In this document: piece by piece, positions 1-7,806 of the stretch
Layout: every line of letters begins with the position of its first letter
Position numbering within the stretch: the stretch's first letter is position 1
DNA from: Candidatus Levyibacteriota bacterium
Lineage (GTDB): Bacteria; Patescibacteria; Microgenomatia; Levybacterales; UBA12049
Length of the DNA: 17,243 nt
Assembly: GCA_003173915.1 (NCBI GenBank)
Contig: PPGL01000020.1
Coordinates: forward strand, 1-17,243
Direction: 5' to 3'
The notes under the pieces: generated by a model
The model's input: the letters and a program-made list of their open reading frames with translations, nothing else
Told to the model about the DNA's origin: nothing
Databases searched by the model: none
Translations under genes and position numbers: made by a program

Positions 1-70
1 CTGTAGCTCAGTGGATTAGAGCACTTCGCTTCGGACGAAGGGGTCGGGGGTTCAAGTCCCTCCAGGTGCG
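1..70 (+). tRNA. tRNA-Arg(UCG), 5' end cut by window edge
   Basis: The cloverleaf is readable apart from the first four acceptor bases, which lie outside the window. The D stem is GCTC/GAGC (6-9, 19-22). The anticodon stem is CTTCG/CGAAG (24-28, 36-40) with loop CTTCGGA, giving anticodon TCG at 31-33. The T arm is at 46-62 with loop TTCAAGT. The acceptor 3' strand CAGGTGC (63-69) pairs with CTG at 1-3 and predicts GCAC before the window. The discriminator is G70, and the next bases are CAAG, so CCA is not encoded and must be added enzymatically. A short T-run at 79-83 follows and could end transcription. The gene converges on the deacetylase. Confidence 0.93.
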
Positions 71-81
71 CAAGCAGCTTT

Positions 82-1011
82 TTATTCTCCAAACATCTTA
101 TCTGCGTGCCAGGCAACCTGAAAATAATTTAATAATCCTTTTCCCACAAGTCGTCCTGGTCTTACTCTAAAGAGAAAAAATTTATTTTGATTTCCTTGTA
201 CATTTCCTGCAACTGTTGATACTGCCGTTGTAAATCCTGCTTGTTTTACAACATCTATGGCTTGCTGGTCAAAAGATCCGTACGGATATGCAAACGAATA
301 GACGTGTACATGATACTGTTTTTCAAGTGCAGATTTGCTTCCATCTATTTCATTTTGCACAAGCGTAAGAGATTTTCCTTTAAGCGAAATATGATGTAGA
401 GTATGAGCACCAATTTCGACCAGTCCACTACTAATAACATCCTGCAGCTGACTTGCAGTAAGAGAATCCGAATTTGTTCCAATAAATCCAGAAACAATAT
501 ATGCAGTTGCGCGAATATTGTATTTTTTTAATATTGGTAAAACATCTGTGTCTAGATCCCAATGACCATCATCGAAAGTTAGCATGATAGGATTCTTTGG
601 TAGCGTTGTCTTTCCATCCAACGCATCTCCCAACTCTTTTGCAGTAATAAAAGTAAAATGCGCTGTAATAAGTGTTTTAATCTGCTCTTCAAAAATATCT
701 GGATCTACATTTAATAATTGTCTTTCTGTGTCTTTTTTGTCTTTTACATATTCAACATAGTGATACATAAGAATTGGAAGTTTTATTGTTGCGCTTATAC
801 TTGCAATTGGTTGCAGATTTATTGTTTTTTTAATATCTTGAGGAATTTTTTTTATTTCTATTTTTTCATTTACAAGTTTTGTTGGCGCAAACGCTTTATG
901 AACAAAAAATGCTGTAATCACAATTCCTATAACAATGACTATGGCTACAGAAATACCTACTTTTCTACTGTAGAGTAAACTGACTGTGTCACGGATCTTT
1001 TGCTTATTCAT
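82..1011 (-). CDS. Membrane-anchored polysaccharide deacetylase (CE4, NodB fold)
   Basis: This 309-residue protein should remove N-acetyl groups from an envelope polysaccharide or peptidoglycan outside the cell. A short basic N-terminus and one membrane segment (about 19-38) suggest a signal anchor. PILMYHYV (79-86) resembles the strand found in IcaB/PgaB/YadE-type deacetylases. Motif 1 is TFDDG (145-149), with D147 as probable catalytic base and D148 as metal ligand. Motif 2 is HTLHH (203-207), supplying the two metal histidines. AYPYG (241-245) corresponds to the motif 3 region. These metal and catalytic residues look intact, so an active enzyme is likely. The start lies 2 bases after the LCP stop, so the two genes form an operon. 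The exact substrate cannot be read from sequence. Confidence 0.93.
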   Translation of the reverse strand: MNKQKIRDTVSLLYSRKVGISVAIVIVIGIVITAFFVHKAFAPTKLVNEKIEIKKIPQDIKKTINLQPIASISATIKLPILMYHYVEYVKDKKDTERQLLNVDPDIFEEQIKTLITAHFTFITAKELGDALDGKTTLPKNPIMLTFDDGHWDLDTDVLPILKKYNIRATAYIVSGFIGTNSDSLTASQLQDVISSGLVEIGAHTLHHISLKGKSLTLVQNEIDGSKSALEKQYHVHVYSFAYPYGSFDQQAIDVVKQAGFTTAVSTVAGNVQGNQNKFFLFRVRPGRLVGKGLLNYFQVAWHADKMFGE

Positions 1012-1013
1012 AC

Positions 1014-2438
1014 CTACGGCTCCGTATTTACTTTTTTGCCTTCTTTCACATAATAATCATTACCCAAAATAACTAAAATATTATATTGTGTTTGCTTTGA
1101 TGCTGATTGGTAAGAAACTTCTTTTACTCCAAATTCTTTTTCTATAATAGCTACATCTGCTTTGTTAATATTTTTACTAAGTAAGGTAATTGTTGTAAAT
1201 TTTACATTTTGATTTTGATCATTTATTGGATCAAGAGTAGTAATATTTTCAGCTTTGAGTCGATTCGTAGCAATACCAGCAAGTCCAGCAACTGTTGTTC
1301 CATTTTCAACTTGCACAAGTGCTGCAACAGGTTGTGGTTTCCCACTGAAGGTATCAGAAAGATAGGTATGAACACTTGTCCAGTTATCGAGTCCATCTTT
1401 TGGAGCAAGAATATCTTGGCCATTACTTGATTGTGTATCCATAAGATAATTTTGATCGGTTAGTGCCAGTGTTTCAATACTGTATTTGTTTAAAGAAGAA
1501 GCATTTTGTAGTAATACCCTAACATCATCCAGAGATAAATCTGTTTTAAAATCATCGCCAAGAGATGTCATAAAAGGAATAATTTGAGGAATAACTCCTG
1601 CAGAAAATATTTTTTGCTTTACAGCAACCAACAAATTTCTTTGTCTTTTTGCTCTGCCGAAATCTGTTCCATCTTCTGTAGAATGTCTGGATCTAACGTA
1701 CTCCAGTGCAGTCTCTCCATCCATATGTTGTAGTCCAGCGTTAAAATGTAAATTAAGGTATCTACATGGGAAAAATGCTGGAAGGTCTTGCTCGGCGGAA
1801 TCAGTTGCGGTAAATGCTTTAATATCATCGTCTGTATGTTTACACGAGTCGTCTTCCTTTCCATCGATTGGATATTGAGGATCGGTAAATGCTGTCTCCA
1901 CAGTAACATCAACTCCTCCAAGAGTATCTATTGTGTGCTTGAATCCTGAAAAATCCATACCAACAAAATAATCTATTGGCAGCCCTATAACTTGTCCAAT
2001 GGTATATTCAGCAAGTTTGCCTCCTCCATCTGCACCTTTAAATTGTGCTTGTTTGTTTGGATAATTTATATCATCAAGCCCCAAAGAATATGCAGCATTA
2101 ATTTTCCAATAACTCCCGCTCTTGCCATCCGTTGGTATTTTTATCCAAATATCTCGAGGAATAGAAATTAAAAATATTTTCTGCGTTTTTGGATCTATAT
2201 GAACAACCATGATAGAATCAGTCAGATACGCACCATCATGATTTCCCCCTCCATATCCCAGCAAAGCAATAGTAAATGGAGTTTTTTCTGCTAGATGCTC
2301 TTGAATAGAATTTACTGTTGCAGAAGCAAATTTCGCGTGAGGAATAAAAATTTTATTTGTAATACCGTGAAACCAATAATATGCACCAAAAATACCAATA
2401 GAGAGAAAAATAACAAGTATGAGCAGAATTTTTTTCAT
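1014..2438 (-). CDS. LytR-CpsA-Psr (LCP) family wall-polymer ligase with LytR_C domain
   Basis: LCP enzymes move a polyprenyl-linked glycopolymer onto peptidoglycan at the outer face of the membrane. Numbered from the ATG at 2438 (474 residues), there is one N-terminal membrane helix (about 2-22). The catalytic domain follows, with LTDS (D74), SIPRD (R95, D96), YVRSRH (R249, R251) and DFGRAKRQ (D259, R262). These are the lipid-pyrophosphate and Mg-binding residues of the family. A C-terminal LytR_C domain starts near VQVENGTT (375). An Asp-rich insertion carries C199 and C225, a possible disulfide. An in-frame ATG at 2453 overlaps a TATAAT box, so I chose 2438. It leads the deacetylase operon, which fits attaching and then modifying a wall polymer. 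Confidence 0.93.
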   Translation of the reverse strand: MKKILLILVIFLSIGIFGAYYWFHGITNKIFIPHAKFASATVNSIQEHLAEKTPFTIALLGYGGGNHDGAYLTDSIMVVHIDPKTQKIFLISIPRDIWIKIPTDGKSGSYWKINAAYSLGLDDINYPNKQAQFKGADGGGKLAEYTIGQVIGLPIDYFVGMDFSGFKHTIDTLGGVDVTVETAFTDPQYPIDGKEDDSCKHTDDDIKAFTATDSAEQDLPAFFPCRYLNLHFNAGLQHMDGETALEYVRSRHSTEDGTDFGRAKRQRNLLVAVKQKIFSAGVIPQIIPFMTSLGDDFKTDLSLDDVRVLLQNASSLNKYSIETLALTDQNYLMDTQSSNGQDILAPKDGLDNWTSVHTYLSDTFSGKPQPVAALVQVENGTTVAGLAGIATNRLKAENITTLDPINDQNQNVKFTTITLLSKNINKADVAIIEKEFGVKEVSYQSASKQTQYNILVILGNDYYVKEGKKVNTEP

Positions 2439-2451
2439 AGGGGTATGTGTC

Positions 2452-2457
2452 ATTATA
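2452..2457 (-). promoter_or_regulatory. -10 box of the LCP-deacetylase operon
   Basis: Reading leftward the sequence is a perfect TATAAT, 13 bases before the ATG at 2438, which implies a 5' leader of only about 6 bases. No good -35 is visible; TATCCA at 17-bp spacing matches three of six. The box overlaps the alternative ATG at 2453, so a transcript from here could not use that codon. Confidence 0.5.
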
Positions 2458-2583
2458 TAAAATTAACTGGGTTTTGGATATAGTTGATTTATTTATCTTT
2501 CCATCCCACCAATTGCTTTGACTAAATTCTTATTATCCTATTTCCCTGTTCCAATTGTTTTTGTAATAAGATACGAAAATTAT

Positions 2584-3327
2584 ATGCCAACCAAACTGCT
2601 CATTATGTCTCCGCTATTTTCACCACGAAAAACATCTACCTTTTTACAACTACTTATTAGTTTCGTTGTTATGTTACTACTTATTTTTATAAAAACCTGG
2701 ATGCCAGACATCGGAAGAAATGCTCCTTTTCTACTTTTTACTACAGCAATTATTGCGTGCGGTTGGTATATTGGTTTTGTTGCTAGCATGTCTGTCACAC
2801 TACTTTCTGCACTGCTTGTGTCCTTTGTCTTTATCAGTCCGTTTGGGATTCTTAATCAAAATTCTGTAAGTAGTTTGGAAGCAGGAGTATTTTTAGTAGA
2901 ATCGATTTTTCTCAGTATTTTTATAGAATATGTAAGGCATTTACGGGAAATTATTCTTATCAAACAACAACTTACAGATATTGTTATGGAAACAACGTAT
3001 ACACAAGGACTTATTTTTCTTAATGAACAAAATATAATTACGAATATTAATACAGGAGCGCAAAAAATATTTGGATATAAAAAAGAAGAAATTGTTGGAA
3101 AACCATTTTCAATTCTTTGTGATAAACGGTACTGGTTTCATAAAAATAATAATCCGCTTTATTTACATGTTCAAACAAAACTTATTTTTACAACTGAAAG
3201 AAAAGTTGAATATAAAATAAAAGTTATTCATGCAGTCATGAACAAGACGGAAATTAACAAACCCCATGCAATTGATGCTCCTGTATCAATTCCCTTAGAA
3301 ACAGTTTCACCTTCTCCTCTTTCGTAA
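2584..3327 (+). CDS. DUF4118-PAS membrane sensor-like protein without an output domain
   Basis: This 247-residue protein (from ATG 2584) has two parts. Residues 15-118 contain four hydrophobic segments (about 17-36, 46-62, 64-85, 97-115) with GRNAPFLLFTTAI and SPFG. That pattern matches DUF4118, the membrane module of KdpD-like sensor kinases. Residues 130-205 look like a PAS domain, with GLIFLNEQNIITNIN and IFGYKKEEIVGKPF. No histidine kinase, GGDEF, phosphatase or DNA-binding domain follows; the chain ends in a short Ser/Pro-rich tail. It may be a free-standing sensor acting through a partner, or a kinase that lost its C-terminus. An upstream TTG at 2518 extends the frame but is less likely. 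A weak TAAGAT lies 11 bases before the ATG. It is divergent from the LCP operon. Confidence 0.75.
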   Translation: MPTKLLIMSPLFSPRKTSTFLQLLISFVVMLLLIFIKTWMPDIGRNAPFLLFTTAIIACGWYIGFVASMSVTLLSALLVSFVFISPFGILNQNSVSSLEAGVFLVESIFLSIFIEYVRHLREIILIKQQLTDIVMETTYTQGLIFLNEQNIITNINTGAQKIFGYKKEEIVGKPFSILCDKRYWFHKNNNPLYLHVQTKLIFTTERKVEYKIKVIHAVMNKTEINKPHAIDAPVSIPLETVSPSPLS

Positions 3328-3392
3328 ATTTCTCTTTCGCTCCGTTTGTTTTTACATGAATATCTGAAATTTACAGATCTCTTATTTTTCTC

Positions 3393-3421
3393 TTGACAAA
3401 TTCTTACATCTTTGTTAATGT
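3393..3421 (+). promoter_or_regulatory. Putative sigma-70 promoter of the GH18-carboxypeptidase operon
   Basis: A consensus TTGACA (3393-3398) is followed by a 17-bp spacer and TAATGT (3416-3421), which matches TATAAT at three positions. It lies in the gap after the PAS gene and would give a leader of about 70 bases before ATG 3496, unlike the very short leaders elsewhere in the window. Confidence 0.5.
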
Positions 3422-3495
3422 AAACACTCAATCGAAAAAGTATACCGCAGCAATCTAATCATCATTAATTGCATTTATTTTTATTTTTTACTTTT

Positions 3496-4743
3496 ATGAT
3501 GCTGCCACTAAATATAAAACAAAACATAATAACAACAACGCTTTTTACGACAAGCCTTGTTTTACAATTTTTTTATCCTTTCTCCTCCACAACAAAATTG
3601 CTTTCTCCGACATCTTTTAAAAAAACTAATGCTACTGAGGTTGTTGCTTCCTCTTCTTTACAACATGAAGTATTTGGATTTGCTCCGTATTGGAATTTTG
3701 ACAAATTGCAAAGTACAGACTTTAATACCCTCACAACGCTCGCATACTTTGATCTTCATGTTACAGCTAGTGGAAATTTAGATTCGTCTTACGATGGATA
3801 TTCTTCTTTTTGGAGCGACGAGGCAACAGCACTTTTTAAAAAAGCACATGATAATGGAACCCGTGTTGTTGTAACAGTAACACAAATGGATGATCCAGAC
3901 ATTACTGCATTTCTTGACAACCCCCAAGCACAACAAAATGCGATTTCTCAAATTACAGACGCAATTAAAAAACGAGGAATAGATGGAGTAAATGTTGATT
4001 TTGAATCGGTAAATGACTTGGGACAAGGATATAGAGATGCATTTAGTGGATTTGTTCAAAATCTTACAACAGCAGTCCATACTCAAATTCCGCGTTCTCA
4101 GGTGTCTGTTTCTGTTCTTGCTTCTTCTGTGAAAGAACCAAAAATATACGACATTGCGGCTTTATCAAAATCAGCTGATGAGATTTTTATGATGGCATAT
4201 GATTTTGCAACAACATCATCTGACAATGCAATGCCAACCGATCCATTGTATGGATACAAACAAGGACAATACTGGTACGATGTTTCAACAGCAGTTTCTG
4301 ACTTTCTTACCCAGATGCCTGCAAACAAACTTGTTTTGGGAATTCCATGGTATGGATATAATTACCCAGTTTCTCAACCCCAGGTAAACGCGCAAACACT
4401 CAATTCTTATTATGATTCTTCAATGTCTCAGCCATACGAAATTGCCTCTGACACTGCATCGTTAAATTCTGCAGAGACAGGATGGGACAACGTTGGAGAA
4501 AGTTCATGGAAAGCATATTACGATCCAAATTCAGGTACATGGAGAATGGTTTTCTATAACGATCCAAAAGCATTAACAGTACGTATGGATTTTATAAAGA
4601 AAATGAATTTGGCAGGAATGGGAATTTGGGCACTTGGATTTGACGATGGCAAACAAGACTTATGGAAAGTTATCGAAAGTGAATTTGGTACCAAGTTGGC
4701 AGATAACGCAGTTGTTAGCAAACCTATTGCCACAGAAATGTAA
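3496..4743 (+). CDS. Secreted GH18 glycosidase, YaaH/SleL-like
   Basis: This is a 415-residue GH18 TIM-barrel protein with an N-terminal signal sequence or anchor (about 8-28). The barrel begins at VFGFAPYWN. The active-site strand is DGVNVDFE (163-170), with D168 and catalytic E170. Asn at the third position is typical of the YaaH/SleL spore-cortex N-acetylglucosaminidase branch rather than classical chitinases. MMAYDF (232-237) and GMGIWALGFDD near the C-terminus are the other expected barrel motifs. No LysM domain is present, unlike YaaH. The likely substrate is peptidoglycan glycan strands. A TTG at 3469 would add nine residues, but I prefer ATG 3496. No clear Shine-Dalgarno is visible. 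The carboxypeptidase starts one base after its stop, so they are one operon acting on the same wall. Confidence 0.9.
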   Translation: MMLPLNIKQNIITTTLFTTSLVLQFFYPFSSTTKLLSPTSFKKTNATEVVASSSLQHEVFGFAPYWNFDKLQSTDFNTLTTLAYFDLHVTASGNLDSSYDGYSSFWSDEATALFKKAHDNGTRVVVTVTQMDDPDITAFLDNPQAQQNAISQITDAIKKRGIDGVNVDFESVNDLGQGYRDAFSGFVQNLTTAVHTQIPRSQVSVSVLASSVKEPKIYDIAALSKSADEIFMMAYDFATTSSDNAMPTDPLYGYKQGQYWYDVSTAVSDFLTQMPANKLVLGIPWYGYNYPVSQPQVNAQTLNSYYDSSMSQPYEIASDTASLNSAETGWDNVGESSWKAYYDPNSGTWRMVFYNDPKALTVRMDFIKKMNLAGMGIWALGFDDGKQDLWKVIESEFGTKLADNAVVSKPIATEM

Positions 4744-4744
4744 T

Positions 4745-5791
4745 ATGAGAAGAGAACTTTTTTTAATAGTATTTAGCACACTTTTTTTTGGACTTATTTT
4801 TACTTTTTTCGCTGCAGCTAGGGCTAAAAATCCTGCTGTTCATTCCTTTTCTAAAACAACATGGGTACATCAAACACTTTCACAAACAACAGAACAAAAG
4901 CTCTATGCTCTTCATAATTCCTTTCATGTATCGAGCTCTACAACATTTACCTCCCAAGCATATGCAAACGGAACAACTCCATACGATGGAGCCGAAGAAT
5001 ATGTAGCAATAGATAATAATACTGGGTCTGTGTTACTTGAAAAAAATATGCAATATTCTGTTTCGATTGCATCACTTACCAAAATTATGACTGCTGTTGT
5101 TGCCCTCGATTTAGCAAAACCAACAGACCAAATTACAATTTCACAAAAAGCAGCTGAAGAATTTCCCACAACCATTGGTGTTGTTCCAGGACAACAAATG
5201 ACTGTTGCCGAACTTTTGCATGGAATGCTTATGACATCTGCAAATGACGCAGCACAAGCAGTCGCAGATGGGATTAATGCAAAATATGGCTCGGATATAT
5301 TTATTCAGGCAATGAATAAAAAAGCAGAACTTTTAGGACTTACTCACACGCATTTTGCAAATCCAGAGGGCTTTGATAACGCTCAAAATTATAGTAGTGC
5401 ACAAGATTTAGCAATTTTGGCACATTATGCCCTGACAAATTATCCGACTATCTCAGATATTGTTAAACAAGATTATCTTCATATGGACGCAACAGCTAGT
5501 CATAAACAGTTTGATTTAAATAATTGGAACGGTTTGCTTGGTGTGTATCCAGGTGTATACGGGATGAAAATTGGCAATACTGGAGGTGCTGGGTACACAA
5601 CGATTGTTGCAGCAAAACGAAATGGCAAAGATATTCTTGCAGTTTTACTCAATGCTCCAGGAGTGTTAGAAAGAGATGAATGGACAGCACAACTGTTAGA
5701 CGACGCATTTGGAAAATTTGGGATACCACCTGCCAATATAACTCAAGACGAGCTACAAGCAAAATACGCAACCTGGCAATACTACAACTAG
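4745..5791 (+). CDS. D-alanyl-D-alanine carboxypeptidase (S11, PBP5/DacA family)
   Basis: This 348-residue secreted serine peptidase should trim the terminal D-Ala from peptidoglycan stem peptides. An N-terminal hydrophobic segment (5-24) directs export. The three penicillin-binding motifs are present: SLTK with nucleophile S110 and K113, SAN (165-167), and KIG (275-277). The last is normally KTG in this family, so the Thr that contacts substrate is Ile here. ANPEGFD and the spacing of motifs otherwise fit S11. There is no obvious PBP5-type C-terminal beta domain or amphipathic anchor; the protein ends soon after the catalytic fold. ATG 4745 sits one base after the GH18 stop, so it is translated from the same mRNA. 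An upstream in-frame extension to 4634 lies inside the GH18 gene and is rejected. Confidence 0.93.
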   Translation: MRRELFLIVFSTLFFGLIFTFFAAARAKNPAVHSFSKTTWVHQTLSQTTEQKLYALHNSFHVSSSTTFTSQAYANGTTPYDGAEEYVAIDNNTGSVLLEKNMQYSVSIASLTKIMTAVVALDLAKPTDQITISQKAAEEFPTTIGVVPGQQMTVAELLHGMLMTSANDAAQAVADGINAKYGSDIFIQAMNKKAELLGLTHTHFANPEGFDNAQNYSSAQDLAILAHYALTNYPTISDIVKQDYLHMDATASHKQFDLNNWNGLLGVYPGVYGMKIGNTGGAGYTTIVAAKRNGKDILAVLLNAPGVLERDEWTAQLLDDAFGKFGIPPANITQDELQAKYATWQYYN

Positions 5792-5804
5792 TTTTCAAAA
5801 CTAG
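5788..5804 (+). other. Perfect palindrome at the end of the carboxypeptidase gene
   Basis: CTAGTTTT and AAAACTAG flank a single C. As RNA this gives a 7-bp stem with a 3-base loop. The stop codon TAG (5789-5791) lies in the left arm. No U-tract follows, so it is a weak candidate for termination or mRNA 3'-end protection between the operon and tRNA-Lys. Confidence 0.35.
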
Positions 5805-5873
5805 ATCTCACCCTCAAAATTTGATACAATTTATTCTGCTATTAGCTATATACCATAAGCTATACGCAAATTT

Positions 5874-5945
5874 GGTTCGGTAGCTCAACGGTAGAGCAAA
5901 GGACTCTTAATCCTTAGGTTGTGGGTTCGAATCCCACCCGGATCA
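5874..5945 (+). tRNA. tRNA-Lys(CUU)
   Basis: A complete 72-base cloverleaf. The acceptor GGTTCGG pairs with CCGGATC (5938-5944), with two G-U pairs. The D stem is GCTC/GAGC. The anticodon stem is AAGGA/TCCTT around loop CTCTTAA, giving anticodon CTT. The T arm is GTGGG/CCCAC with loop TTCGAAT. The discriminator is A5945, followed by CAATG, so CCA is not encoded. A TATACG hexamer at 5861-5866 ends seven bases before the first tRNA base and could be its -10. Confidence 0.96.
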
Positions 5946-5983
5946 CAATGTCATTTCATATAGCTTCTCCCCATCTTTCCACA

Positions 5984-5992
5984 TGCTATAAT
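5984..5992 (+). promoter_or_regulatory. Extended -10 promoter giving a leaderless mRNA
   Basis: TGCTATAAT is a TGn-extended perfect -10 box ending at 5992, six bases before the ATG at 5999. Transcription would start on or next to the start codon. The -35 region is poor (CTTCTC), as is common for extended -10 promoters. The box also excludes the in-frame ATG at 5948, which lies upstream of it. Confidence 0.65.
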
Positions 5993-5998
5993 TCCTCC

Positions 5999-6916
5999 AT
6001 GAATAGACTAATTGATCAAGAACCACCCCGAGGACAAGAAACATCTCCGCAATTTGAGAGAAGATTAAGAGCTGCATATGATCCGAGCAGTTGCGGAATG
6101 GGGCAATTGATGCTTTCATTAAAACTATCTAAAACTACTCCATTCGCATCCTTACCTAGATGGGCTTTAAGCGCAATTACATCAAGCGGGTCTAATTATA
6201 TTCAGGATGCAACTATTGGGACATGGGGATTTTCATTCTCTCAAGAGGAGAAATATAGGTCGCCAATTCTATCAAACTCTGTTAGACTCCTTGGGCAGAT
6301 GGATGCAATGTATGACAAATTAAATTGGGCTGTTGAACGAGATGCTCTAGAGCAACTTACTGGTATTTCAAGTACAGGAGACAAAACACAACCAATTTCT
6401 GATAAGGAACTTAAGGAATATTTGGAAGAGGCAGATAAAAGAGGTCTTATTAAGCGATTTAGAAGTGGTGAAGGTAAAGAGATATCAGCTCTAATTGCCG
6501 AATTAGGTCCATCTTTTGCAGATCAATATAGTCCTGGAGAATTACGCAATCGACTAATCCGCATTGGCGTTAGTTTTTCTCCAGATTTAGTCGACAAAAG
6601 ACAAGCAATTGCTTGGTCTTCCGCTTACCAACGAGAGTATATACAAGCTGCTACATATAAATTAGCAATTCAGCTTGGTTACACAGAGCAGTTATTATAT
6701 GCTGCAAGAGCACTTGGTGAACCCATTAGTCCAAACTTTATACCACAAACTAGTGACGCATATCCCGCTTTGTGGGAAAAAGATTTTGGCGAAGAAATGC
6801 CCCCTATAGAACAACTCTATCGCCGTTCGCTAGAAGTACTTAAAGAATTGGCAGGCACTGAAAATCCAAATCCAAACCTTGCTCCATTTCTTGCCTTACA
6901 ACCTAATTTTAACTAA
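5999..6916 (+). CDS. Hypothetical soluble protein, no recognised family
   Basis: I do not recognise this 305-residue protein. It has no signal peptide, membrane segment or low-complexity tract, so it is probably cytoplasmic, unlike nearly all its neighbours. The sequence looks mainly helical and charged, with Glu/Lys/Arg-rich stretches around residues 110-170. A C-terminal part (about 180-300) contains YSPGELRNRLIRIG, then an Ala/Gln/Tyr-rich helical run and conserved-looking Pro-rich turns (GEPISPNF). There are no obvious nucleotide-binding, metal or catalytic motifs. A single Cys lies near the N-terminus, in PSSCGMG. The start at 5999 is set by the TATAAT six bases upstream. It stands alone after tRNA-Lys and converges on the GtrA gene; a short TTAACT/AGTTAA hairpin overlaps its stop. 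Confidence 0.8.
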   Translation: MNRLIDQEPPRGQETSPQFERRLRAAYDPSSCGMGQLMLSLKLSKTTPFASLPRWALSAITSSGSNYIQDATIGTWGFSFSQEEKYRSPILSNSVRLLGQMDAMYDKLNWAVERDALEQLTGISSTGDKTQPISDKELKEYLEEADKRGLIKRFRSGEGKEISALIAELGPSFADQYSPGELRNRLIRIGVSFSPDLVDKRQAIAWSSAYQREYIQAATYKLAIQLGYTEQLLYAARALGEPISPNFIPQTSDAYPALWEKDFGEEMPPIEQLYRRSLEVLKELAGTENPNPNLAPFLALQPNFN

Positions 6917-6996
6917 CTATAAAGTTAAGACTTACATGCTTTCACTGCGATAAGCATTACCAGCATCCCTAATTCAATAACTTCTATCAATTAAAT

Positions 6997-7506
6997 CTAA
7001 TCTTCCTTAAATGCCCAGAATTTATAGAAGGTGAAATCCCAAATAAGAATTGTACAGACACTCATACCAAAAGCAACGGTTTTAATGACAAAAGGCAATG
7101 TAAGTGTGTGTGGTAATAATGCTATTATTCCAATTGTCTGTCCCACATTAAACCAGAATGTCCCAAATGCTTGTCCAAACTGTGTAGCAGTAAATACCCA
7201 AACAATACTTGGTTGGATTACCCAAACCGATGCAAATGTCGCAATCAAAAATCTTGGAATCGAACGGCTTATTTTTGTTTTGCTTTTAAATGTCCAGGTT
7301 CTGTTCCAGTAAAAGCTATTGCACATTGCGACAGAACCGGAGAAAAATTTAACTAAAAACACCTTGTCTAAAGGAATCCTGAGTAATGTTGCCAGTGCAG
7401 TGTAAAGAGTGAAATCAATAATAGCATTAGAAAGACCAACCAGACCAAATTTGGCACCTTGCTTAACTATTTTTGTGTCAGGTTTGACTTGTTTTTTGGC
7501 AGGCAT
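6997..7506 (-). CDS. GtrA-like family membrane protein
   Basis: This is a 169-residue protein with four predicted membrane helices (about 17-40, 48-66, 84-104, 131-158) and a basic N-terminal tail. KFGLVGLSNAIIDFTLY and NSFYWNRTWTF (63-73) are the recognised GtrA hallmarks. GtrA-like proteins are thought to help move polyprenyl-phosphate-linked sugars across the membrane, or to assist GT-A/GT-C glycosyltransferases. No partner glycosyltransferase is adjacent on this strand, though a GT-C-like protein lies about 3.5 kb away. The small basic ORF at 7729-7562 ends 55 bases upstream and could share the transcript. TATATA immediately precedes the ATG, but no convincing -35 or Shine-Dalgarno is visible. 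Confidence 0.88.
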   Translation of the reverse strand: MPAKKQVKPDTKIVKQGAKFGLVGLSNAIIDFTLYTALATLLRIPLDKVFLVKFFSGSVAMCNSFYWNRTWTFKSKTKISRSIPRFLIATFASVWVIQPSIVWVFTATQFGQAFGTFWFNVGQTIGIIALLPHTLTLPFVIKTVAFGMSVCTILIWDFTFYKFWAFKED

Positions 7507-7561
7507 ATATATACCGTAACAACTTTTTTAACAAAATTCAACAAATAGTTTGCGATCTTTT

Positions 7562-7729
7562 TTATCTACGGTGGCTAGCTTTACGAAAAGTAGTTCTTCT
7601 TGAGGAATTTTTCCTTCCTTCTTTTTCTTTAATTCTTTTTTTATTTATTCGAAGAACTGATTCACTGATTCCTCCATTAATTCCTTGCTCTATTTCCTGC
7701 TCTCGATGTTTTTTCCCCATACTAACCAT
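7562..7729 (-). CDS. Small, highly basic hypothetical protein (55 aa)
   Basis: An open frame reads ATG GTT AGT ATG GGG and on to TAA at 7562-7564. The product begins MVSMGKKHREQEIEQ and ends in an Arg-rich tail (NSSRRTTFRKASHRR). About a third of residues are Lys or Arg. It has no membrane segment and no Cys. An in-frame TAG lies just upstream of the first ATG, so translation must begin at 7729 or at the second ATG (7720). AGGA sits four bases before the first ATG, and a TATACT lies eight bases before it. It occupies most of the gap between the GH-A enzyme and the GtrA gene on the same strand. Nucleic-acid or polyanion binding is plausible from charge only, and it could be a chance ORF. Confidence 0.45.
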   Translation of the reverse strand: MVSMGKKHREQEIEQGINGGISESVLRINKKRIKEKEGRKNSSRRTTFRKASHRR

Positions 7730-7737
7730 CGTATCCT

Positions 7738-7743
7738 AGTATA
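7738..7743 (-). promoter_or_regulatory. Possible -10 box before the small basic ORF
   Basis: Read leftward this is TATACT, five of six matches to TATAAT, eight bases before the ATG at 7729. The spacing repeats the leaderless pattern seen at other genes here. No convincing -35 lies upstream, so support is limited. Confidence 0.3.
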
Positions 7744-7806
7744 TAGAACCGAAGTTTGCAAATTACATCAAAAATTAAACGATGTGTAGAATGTCCAAAG
7801 TCTTTT

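Noticed and set aside
5874..5999. Integration site at tRNA-Lys
   Set aside because: No duplicated tRNA 3' end, integrase or phage gene is visible nearby.
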